Of a stretch of DNA of 51,591 nt, positions 45,725 to 51,591 are shown piece after piece. Each line of letters begins with the position of its first letter. Within the stretch, counting starts at the first letter, position 1. The position numbers were made by a program, and so were the translations under genes. The notes under the pieces are model-generated. The model saw only the letters and a list, made by a program, of their open reading frames with translations, was not told where the DNA came from and did no database searches. The stretch comes from Oceanospirillaceae bacterium (GTDB lineage: Bacteria; Pseudomonadota; Gammaproteobacteria; Pseudomonadales; Balneatricaceae), in assembly GCA_013215375.1 (NCBI GenBank), contig JABSRB010000038.1:1-51591 (forward strand), read 5' to 3'.

Positions 45725-47155
45725 TTATTTAATCAGCTTAGTTTCAGGAAAAACCGCATGCCAGCCAAACCAAAAGGCGCGCCGATAGGGCAAGCTAGTC
45801 AACGTGCGCTGACTCTTTTTAGCCACTAACATCTCCTCTTCTAAATGCCATTGCTCGCCGGTACTATCCACTAGCGTACTGTCTTGATCGTAGCTCACAA
45901 AATCTACCTCTTTGGGGTCATAAACCCGGTTAGCGCCTGAGGAGTCTGTCAATACCAGTATTTTTTGGCGCCCAATATTATTTTTATACAATGGATTCTT
46001 GTTTAAAAAATCGGTATCGATGGCTAATTGCTCTTTGGGAGATGCAAAAAATCTGAGCGCTAGCACTTCTTGTTTGTTTTTAAGTCGAGTATCGGTAAAA
46101 GGGGTATTAAACATGAGTTGGTCCGTCGAAAAATATGCACTGTAGGCAACCCCTTCGCCATAGTTACGATTATGGCCGGTATCTAGTGATAATACGCTGG
46201 TCTTGGGATGGCGACGTTTCCACTCGCCCCAAGTTGTAGTGACAACACCTACGTGTTCTAGGACAATGCCTTTGCCGACTAAAGGCCCAACCACAGGCTC
46301 GCCTTTAACGGTGCTCCACAAAGATTGGGTCTTTTTGTCATACATTAATTTATTTGAACGGTATAAAAAGCCACTGGTGCCCAGTTCAAACTGCACCCCA
46401 TTGAGGCTGGTTTTATAGGGGATAACAGTGCCGCACAAAGTGCAATAAACGCCAGCGATATCAACACCACCGACAGTATCCACAAACATTTCATGCCACG
46501 CTAAAATTCTTTTTGGGTAGGCGCGTGCATCGCCATTAATCTTAATACCAAACACAATGTTATCGTCTGCTAGGTAAGTGGCCTGTTGCGCCGACAGCAT
46601 TTTTGGCTGGCGTAGCGGTGGAATACCATCTTGCACGACCCCACCCCAGCGAATTTCATCGAGTCGAATCCGTGTCTGTTGTTGTCTGCCCTTGAAATAT
46701 TGATTAAATTTCGGGTCTATTTGTTGGTACAAAATGGCTTTGAAATTGTCATAGTAATTAACAATGTTTTGCGGTTTATTCCAGAGCCAAAAGAACCATT
46801 GGTTAGTGTTATGTTTAAAGTTATTGCCAGTTTTTTCCTCTAAGAGATTAACTATTTGTGTCGCTGTTGCACTGCTGCCACTCACACTGAGTATATCAAG
46901 CAGCGGCGCAATATAAGCATCTTGCCAGTGTGTCTCAAGCAAACTTAGCGTCTTACTGGTATCGGCATTATTTACATTGTTGGCTAAGCGAATTAACGCC
47001 ACGTCGGCGGTATTATGTGACAAATTGGGCGACAGGTTATTATTTTGAACCGATAGCTGGGTATTTTTATCACTTGCGGAAAAGGCCAGCTGACTCAAAA
47101 AACCAGTAGCGATTAACAGCGTTAAACTCGATATCATTTTGTTTGAAAATGTCAT
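45725..47155 (-). CDS. Secreted DUF3179 domain protein
   Basis: A 476-residue protein with a signal peptide (about 1-26). The C-terminal two thirds carry the DUF3179 pattern: IKINGDARAYPKRILAWHEM, then YCTLCGT (Cys-x-x-Cys), GTSGFLYRSNKLMYD, LWSTVKGEPVVG, and WGEWKRRHP. The CTLC pair and the histidine in AWHEM could bind a metal or haem, but the function is unknown. The N-terminal third is helical and unrecognised. It is divergent from the ferritin/cytochrome/sigma operon. GAGGA precedes the ATG. Two imperfect 17-bp direct repeats lie upstream. Confidence 0.88.
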   Translation of the reverse strand: MTFSNKMISSLTLLIATGFLSQLAFSASDKNTQLSVQNNNLSPNLSHNTADVALIRLANNVNNADTSKTLSLLETHWQDAYIAPLLDILSVSGSSATATQIVNLLEEKTGNNFKHNTNQWFFWLWNKPQNIVNYYDNFKAILYQQIDPKFNQYFKGRQQQTRIRLDEIRWGGVVQDGIPPLRQPKMLSAQQATYLADDNIVFGIKINGDARAYPKRILAWHEMFVDTVGGVDIAGVYCTLCGTVIPYKTSLNGVQFELGTSGFLYRSNKLMYDKKTQSLWSTVKGEPVVGPLVGKGIVLEHVGVVTTTWGEWKRRHPKTSVLSLDTGHNRNYGEGVAYSAYFSTDQLMFNTPFTDTRLKNKQEVLALRFFASPKEQLAIDTDFLNKNPLYKNNIGRQKILVLTDSSGANRVYDPKEVDFVSYDQDSTLVDSTGEQWHLEEEMLVAKKSQRTLTSLPYRRAFWFGWHAVFPETKLIK

Positions 47156-47190
47156 GCTTTATCCTCAAATTTATTAAGGTGCTAATTAAG

Positions 47191-47290
47191 CTTAGGGAAG
47201 TAGCTATAGATACTCGGGTAGCAAGGTTTTAGATTCACAGAAGTAATAGTTAACTTATTGATGTGATGGGAGCCTTAGGGAAGTCGCTAT
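47191..47290. repeat. Pair of near-identical 17-bp direct repeats upstream of DUF3179
   Basis: CTTAGGGAAGTAGCTAT (47191-47207) and CTTAGGGAAGTCGCTAT (47274-47290) differ at one base and are 83 bases apart, just upstream of the leftward DUF3179 gene. They could be regulator-binding sites. Confidence 0.7.
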
Positions 47291-47347
47291 CAGAAAACAG
47301 CCGCTTAGCTGATATATAAGAAGATAACCCTATTTATATTTCAAACC

Positions 47348-47467
47348 CTAAATAGAAGGGGAGAGTTCATCAGCGAGAAAGAAATCATCAATCCAAGCCC
47401 TAACAATACGTAGGGCATCGCCAGTGCAGAGCAAAGCGTCAGTTGCTTTTTGATTCTGAACTTTCAT
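47348..47467 (-). CDS. Possible 39-residue small protein
   Basis: A leftward ATG-to-TAG frame of 39 codons, upstream of the DUF3179 gene. The predicted peptide (MKVQNQKATDALLC, then ALRIVRAWIDDFFLADEL) is amphipathic and looks protein-like, with a helix of alternating hydrophobic and acidic residues. There is no clear ribosome-binding site. It could be a small regulator or chance. Confidence 0.35.
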   Translation of the reverse strand: MKVQNQKATDALLCTGDALRIVRAWIDDFFLADELSPSI

Positions 47468-47605
47468 CTTTAATTAACCTTATTTGAAGGGTTTATAGGG
47501 ATTTGAGACTCTTAATAATACAGATGATAGGCATTAAATTATTCGGTATTAGCTGCGCACTATTCTTAGTTTAAAACCAGCGTGCTTTTTCTTGAAGAAA
47601 TAACG

Positions 47606-47664
47606 GGAACCTTTTTGCATTGATATGCATCTTGCTGGCGATATCGAGATAATTATCGATGTCG
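47606..47664 (+). promoter_or_regulatory. Possible ECF-type promoter and 26-bp operator palindrome before the ferritin-like gene
   Basis: GGAAC at 47606-47610 with TCTTG at 47630-47634 resembles an ECF -35/-10 pair. CGATATCGA (47639-47647) and TCGATGTCG (47656-47664), with one mismatch, form a 26-base palindrome. A further GTGAA/TTCAC repeat lies at 47680-47700. The assignments are inference. Confidence 0.35.
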
Positions 47665-47739
47665 TTAATAAATGCTTGAGTGAATGACACTGTTTTTCAC
47701 CCCAAGGCTTTATATTTTTTATCATCAATAGGAAGCAAT

Positions 47740-48345
47740 ATGAATATTTTAAGAAGCAAGCCGTCTGCGTCGGGGCTAGTAGAGGAGATGTCGATACGGT
47801 CACGTCGTCAGTTTTTGAGCAGTGCTGGTGCTGTAACTTTGTCAGCGACAGGGGTAGCGCTATTGAGTGGTTGTGCCAACGCTGCTAAACACGACACAGA
47901 AGCAAGTGCTACCCAGCAAGATGTGATCATTCTGAATACGGCCATCAGCGCTGAATTTGAAGCGGTTGCCGCCTATCAAGTGGGCGCCCAGAGCGGTTTG
48001 TTATCAAGCGAAGTATTAAAAGTCGCCCTACAATTTCAAGGCCATCATAAAGAGCATATCGAAGCACTGGTAAACGCTGTTAAGTCATTAGGTGGTACTG
48101 CAGTGGAGGCAAAAACTGATTATGACTTTCCCCTTGATCAATTAAAGAATCAAACCAATGTACTTGAATTTGCAGCGGGTCTTGAACGTGGTGCTGTCAG
48201 TGCATATGCCGGTGCTATACCGGTATTTGGCGACCGTGATTTGGCCGCTGCAGCAGCGAGTATTTTGGCTGATGAAGCAATGCATTGGGCTATTTTACGC
48301 AATGCACTGGGGCTTGACCCTGTGCCTGGTGCCTTCTTTTCATAA
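47740..48345 (+). CDS. Tat-exported ferritin-like lipoprotein
   Basis: A 201-residue protein. The N-terminus is a twin-arginine signal (SRRQFLSSAG, about residues 20-29) continuing to a lipobox LLSGC, so it should be exported folded and then lipid-anchored. The mature part is a four-helix ferritin-like domain with likely di-iron ligands: glutamate in SAEFEAVAAY, HHKEHIEAL, glutamate in LERGAVSAY, and ADEAMHWAI. Tat export suits a cofactor loaded in the cytoplasm. ATG 47740 with AGGAAG upstream is preferred over 47680, which would add a non-signal leader. It is the first gene of an operon with cytochrome c and a sigma factor. Confidence 0.85.
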   Translation: MNILRSKPSASGLVEEMSIRSRRQFLSSAGAVTLSATGVALLSGCANAAKHDTEASATQQDVIILNTAISAEFEAVAAYQVGAQSGLLSSEVLKVALQFQGHHKEHIEALVNAVKSLGGTAVEAKTDYDFPLDQLKNQTNVLEFAAGLERGAVSAYAGAIPVFGDRDLAAAAASILADEAMHWAILRNALGLDPVPGAFFS

Positions 48346-48458
48346 ATAATGCTGAGTAAACAAGCCGCCCTGAGCCACAGATTTGTGTTTAACACAGACA
48401 GTAGTGTGCCTAGTCTGTTCTCGGGTCGCTATACAAAGTGCTCTATTAGGAATTGACC

Positions 48459-48857
48459 ATGTTAAAGGCCATCTTTATGGTTATCAGTTTGCTAAGTTTT
48501 ACAGCGGTAGCACAAGGCGTTACCACCGTTGATATAGCTCAAGGGCGAGCTATTTATGCCACATGTATGGGGTGTCATTCGCCGGAGCGTCATCGCACTG
48601 GTCCTCAGCATTGTGGGCTTATTGGGCGCAAGGCAGGATCTGCCGTGGGCTTTGATTATTCACTGGCGATGCAACAGTCTGATATCATTTGGACTAAGAA
48701 AACCTTAGATGATTTTTTAACCGCGCCATTAAGAGTCATTCCCGGCACCAAGATGGCTATCGCGGGAATCAGTAACAAAGTAGATCGAGCAAATTTAATC
48801 AGCTATCTAATCTCTCTTAACCAAGACGCCAAGTGCCAATACAAGGAAATACCATGA
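48459..48857 (+). CDS. Periplasmic c-type cytochrome
   Basis: A 132-residue protein. Signal peptide to about residue 20, then one haem-binding motif CMGCH (Cys36, Cys39, His40) and a likely distal methionine in GTKMAIAG. The layout (ARxLYATCMGCH, RTGPQHCGLIGR, then GTKM) is that of class I cytochromes c of the c2/c550 kind. ATG 48459 is preferred over TTG 48453. Its stop overlaps the next gene's start (ATGA at 48854-48857), so translation of the sigma factor is coupled to it. Its probable role is electron transfer to or from the ferritin-like protein, but that is inference. Confidence 0.9.
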   Translation: MLKAIFMVISLLSFTAVAQGVTTVDIAQGRAIYATCMGCHSPERHRTGPQHCGLIGRKAGSAVGFDYSLAMQQSDIIWTKKTLDDFLTAPLRVIPGTKMAIAGISNKVDRANLISYLISLNQDAKCQYKEIP

Positions 48858-49543
48858 TTTCACTCGTTAAAGAGGCATCACAAAGAGTGTCTTTAATCGA
48901 TTTGTCGGATCAAGAACTAGTGGTGCGTATTATCGCTGGCGACGCCAATGCGTATGAAGGGATTATGCGTCGCTATAACCAGCGTTTGTTTCGGGTCACT
49001 CGGGGTATTTTGGATAATGATGCCCAGGCAATGGATGCAATACAGGAAACTTATCTAAAGGCCTTCAGTCAATTGACAACGCTGAAAGATATTAATGCCT
49101 TACCTGCGTGGTTAACCTCCATTGCTAGAAGAGAAGCATTACAGTATCTGCGTCGTAATAAGCGCAATGTATCTATGGATCCTGCACAGATGGAACCTGT
49201 CATAGCGTTAGCAGTGATGATGAAAACAGATGATCAACCAGAGAGTAAAATGGCCAATGATCAGCTAAAAAGCTTACTTGAAAGCTGTATAGACAAACTA
49301 CCGTCAACCTTCCGTGAGGTTTTTATATTGCGCTCGATTGAGCAATGTAGTGTCAACGAGACTGCCAATATTCTGGAAATATCAGAGGCCACTGTAAAAA
49401 CACGGTTATTTCGTGCTAAAGCGCTGCTTCAACAGCAGCTAAGTTTGCATATTCAGGAATCTAATATTGCACTGTACGAATTTGCCGGACACCGTTGTGA
49501 TGCTATTGTACAAGGCGTTCTTACACGCTTGGCACAAAGCTAA
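48854..49543 (+). CDS. ECF-type sigma factor
   Basis: A 229-residue sigma-70 family protein. The sigma-2 region is AYEGIMRRYNQRLFRVTRGI then DAMDAIQETYLKAF, and the sigma-4 helix-turn-helix is CSVNETANILEISEATVKTRLFRAK near residue 180. ATG 48854 with AAGGAA is chosen because it overlaps the cytochrome stop; 48833 would extend into that gene. No anti-sigma gene follows. Its likely targets include its own operon and the divergent DUF3179 gene. A C-terminal extension of about 25 residues (HRCDAIVQG) contains a histidine and cysteine that might sense metals or redox. Confidence 0.92.
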   Translation: MISLVKEASQRVSLIDLSDQELVVRIIAGDANAYEGIMRRYNQRLFRVTRGILDNDAQAMDAIQETYLKAFSQLTTLKDINALPAWLTSIARREALQYLRRNKRNVSMDPAQMEPVIALAVMMKTDDQPESKMANDQLKSLLESCIDKLPSTFREVFILRSIEQCSVNETANILEISEATVKTRLFRAKALLQQQLSLHIQESNIALYEFAGHRCDAIVQGVLTRLAQS

Positions 49544-49642
49544 AACAATGAAATTTACAGAGGAGTTGGCAGCTGTTTTGTCTGTGTCATTGGCATAAAA
49601 GTCAAAACTGAACCTGCAGGTTGTTGGAGTTCAGCCTGCTTG

Positions 49643-50317
49643 TTATTTGTTTTTACCTCCCTTACTTGCGCTATTACCTTTATTGCCACTACTATTCCCG
49701 CTTTTTGAACTATTACCACTACGCTTGTTGCTACTAGCACCTTTGTTGCTGCTTTTTCCTCGGTTTTTACTAGCGGTAGATTGTTTGCTGTTACCTGAGA
49801 TTGCCGCATCAGTAGCCTTTTTTTCACTGCGTTTGTTATGGCCCAAACCCAGAACACTAGGATGTACACCCAGCTGTTGTGCGATCTCACCCCAACCCAA
49901 CCCAGATGCCCGCATTTGAGCGATACTCTCTGTTGAGGCTGTAGAGATGTTTTCTAATTGTTGGTTCGCTGTATCCAGGCCACTTAACGCTACCGTCAGT
50001 GCCTGACGGGCCTGTTCAAGGGTTTGGTTGGCGCCAAGCAGTGCATCGGCGTCTTGGCTATTAGTTGCATCAAGTACCGCTTGGGCTTGCTCTATAACTT
50101 GCTGCGCTTCATCTACCAAAAACTGTGAAACATCAATGCGCTGCTCGGCTTTCTCAGTGGCTACTTCAATTGCCTGGGCTAGATTTTCCGCCCTTTGAGC
50201 CTGCGCAGTATTGCTCGCGGCGGTGTTTTCTTCTGAATTAACAGCTTCTGCGCCAGTGGCAAAGTTAATGAAGGTGCAGCAAATAGCTAAAGTTAATAGC
50301 TTTATACTTTGTCTCAT
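49643..50317 (-). CDS. Secreted coiled-coil protein with low-complexity basic tail
   Basis: A 224-residue protein with a signal peptide (about 1-22). The middle (about 35-135) is a long helical, probably coiled-coil, stretch rich in alanine, glutamine and glutamate. Residues about 136-160 (MRASGLGWGEIAQQLGVHPS) form a compact helix-turn-helix-like motif, seen in some envelope proteins of unknown role. The last 60 residues are almost all lysine, serine, glycine and asparagine, like a cell-surface or nucleic-acid-binding tail. No family is recognised. GAGGA precedes the ATG. Confidence 0.75.
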   Translation of the reverse strand: MRQSIKLLTLAICCTFINFATGAEAVNSEENTAASNTAQAQRAENLAQAIEVATEKAEQRIDVSQFLVDEAQQVIEQAQAVLDATNSQDADALLGANQTLEQARQALTVALSGLDTANQQLENISTASTESIAQMRASGLGWGEIAQQLGVHPSVLGLGHNKRSEKKATDAAISGNSKQSTASKNRGKSSNKGASSNKRSGNSSKSGNSSGNKGNSASKGGKNK

Positions 50318-50690
50318 GGTCTAGTCCTCAAAAAGTTAAAATGTAAATTAACTGACGATTAATAAAATCCTTGCTACAACAATATTGAGCTTAGCATATC
50401 TAACTCCGTTTACTTGAGCAGCTTAAGTAGTGGGTTGAGATTGAGCTGCTAATGGATCGTCGTGTAAACATTTACGGACCTGTAAGTTAAGGAGTAGATG
50501 TAAGCTCTGAATTCGCAATCTAGCTGTTCAATAAACGTACAGCAGGTGCGAGGTATAATAGCTTCAATGTAAGTACAATAAATCCAGATAAACAGTAAGG
50601 GTTGTTGAGTGAGCCATGGGCCGCAGGAGTTTCGATCTTAACCAAATATTATCTGATTATTTGTAAGTCAATTCCAATGGGGAGTGAGTT
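50318..50690. other. Divergent spacer before the subtilase
   Basis: About 370 bases with no gene, apart from the GGGGAG ribosome-binding site for ATG 50691. No clear palindrome or terminator. Confidence 0.5.
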
Positions 50691-51591
50691 ATGAAATATG
50701 ATTACCTATGCGCCTTAACTATTAGTTTAGCAGTGTCAGCTGCCAACGCAGAAATCCCCGCCAGTAACTACTTAAATACTGAACTAGCCAATGTGCATAA
50801 TCGATGTATCGTGCAGTTTTCTGCTAATACGATTTCTAGCAATGTACTTGGGCTGGCGAAAAATTTAGCGAGGCAGGCTAATGCCAAGCTAAGTTATGTT
50901 TATCGACATGCTATTAAGGGCTTTACCATTAATTTGCCATGTCATGCTGCTCGCTCGGTATTTCGACATTCCACTGACGTTATCTCGATGTCTGTAGATA
51001 CTGTTGTATCTATCAATAAAGGTAAGCCAAATAAAGGAGGCGGGGGCTCAGATACTGCACAACAAGTCTCTTATGGCACTTTACGAGTGGCTGGTGGCTT
51101 GATCGACAGTGCAAATTATACCGCCTGGGTGATAGATAGCGGTGTGGACCTTGATCATCCTGATTTAAATGTAGATAGCACACGCGGCTTCACCGCTATA
51201 AGACGCGGTGGTATGGATGATCAAAATGGTCACGGAACCCATGTAGCAGGGATCATAGGGGCTATAAACAATAATATAGGCTCTTTAGGAGTAGCGCCTA
51301 ATACGCAAATAGTACCCGTAAGAGTGCTTGATCGCAGAGGGTCCGGATCTATGTCTGGAGTCTTGGCAGGGGTAGATCATGTGGCTGAAAATGCATCGCC
51401 CGGGGACTGCGTAAATATGAGTTTAGGTGGCGGTGCATACGATATTCTAGATCAGGCGGTGATTAATGCAGCGGCAAGCACTGGCGCCTATTTTGTCTTA
51501 GCGGCAGGTAATGAAGGGGAGCCGGCAGTTCTACACTCTCCTGCACGTGCCAATGGCAATAACGTTTATACAATATCAGCGGCAGACATCG
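50691..51591 (+). CDS. Secreted subtilisin-like serine protease (S8), 3' end outside the window
   Basis: The first 300 residues of an S8 protease. Signal peptide (about 1-20), an inhibitor-like propeptide, a glycine-rich linker, then the catalytic aspartate in VIDSGVDLDHPD (about 147) and histidine in NGHGTHVAGI (about 182), and the oxyanion asparagine region LAAGNEGEP (about 270). The serine lies beyond the window edge. GGGGAG is upstream of the ATG. It is probably secreted and self-processed. The gene starts a rightward unit. Confidence 0.9.
   Translation, partial: MKYDYLCALTISLAVSAANAEIPASNYLNTELANVHNRCIVQFSANTISSNVLGLAKNLARQANAKLSYVYRHAIKGFTINLPCHAARSVFRHSTDVISMSVDTVVSINKGKPNKGGGGSDTAQQVSYGTLRVAGGLIDSANYTAWVIDSGVDLDHPDLNVDSTRGFTAIRRGGMDDQNGHGTHVAGIIGAINNNIGSLGVAPNTQIVPVRVLDRRGSGSMSGVLAGVDHVAENASPGDCVNMSLGGGAYDILDQAVINAAASTGAYFVLAAGNEGEPAVLHSPARANGNNVYTISAADI

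Noticed and set aside
47549-47803. 84-codon leftward frame over the ferritin gene start
   Set aside because: It overlaps the leader and start of a well-supported gene and has no family resemblance.

Overview
The window looks like chromosomal DNA of a free-living, probably marine or aquatic gammaproteobacterium. The basis is moderate AT richness, many secreted and lipoprotein genes, paired chemoreceptors, several cyclic-di-GMP proteins, a sulfatase, RNase T2, and families such as DUF3179, DUF547, GFA and AGE. The genus cannot be fixed from the sequence. I see no rRNA, tRNA, CRISPR array, phage module, intact insertion sequence or replication origin.

Layout. 1-3.7 kb: a 7-bp tandem repeat, a pectinesterase-like protein, a TetR regulator, a structured palindrome and a secreted RNase T2. 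4-9.7 kb: two paralogous chemoreceptors of identical length (the second starting at TTG), a stand-alone EAL protein, and a gene-poor AT-rich stretch with phased repeats. 9.7-18.4 kb: AGE-family sugar epimerase, GFA protein, VOC protein, a membrane GGDEF-EAL protein, a lipoprotein hydrolase, a ricin-B-like secreted protein, and a 702-residue secreted protein whose C-terminus looks like a type IV pilin. 18.4-24.3 kb: sulfatase, then a leftward set (ABM monooxygenase, PhyH dioxygenase, DOPA-dioxygenase-like) divergent from an EamA exporter, then a DsbA-like and a GST-like protein. 24.4-27.7 kb: a small lipoprotein, an unrecognised protein, a VWA lipoprotein and a small membrane protein. 27.8-30.9 kb: an ammonium transporter fused to PAS-GGDEF-EAL, preceded by a near-consensus sigma-54 promoter. 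31-44 kb: D-lactate dehydrogenase-like protein, a second-type signal peptidase I, four orphan periplasmic binding proteins, a DUF3127 protein with an SSB-like tail, a gamma-butyrobetaine-hydroxylase-like enzyme, EamA, SDR and SWIM-zinc-finger proteins. 44.7-51.6 kb: DUF547 and DUF3179 proteins divergent from a Tat ferritin-like lipoprotein / cytochrome c / ECF sigma operon, a low-complexity secreted protein, and the 5' part of a subtilase cut by the window edge.

Main points. (1) The binding protein at 34043 has a signal peptide interrupted by 4.7 copies of a 7-bp repeat. With 1.7 copies the frame would be open and the signal peptide intact, so this looks like a contingency locus caught in an OFF state. 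(2) The Amt-GGDEF-EAL gene with its sigma-54 site points to nitrogen-controlled c-di-GMP turnover. (3) The pilin-like module at the C-terminus of the 16256-18364 protein is unusual. (4) The sigma factor overlaps the cytochrome gene by ATGA, and the surrounding intergenic region holds direct repeats, a palindrome and a possible 39-residue ORF, which suggests a self-contained redox/stress regulon.
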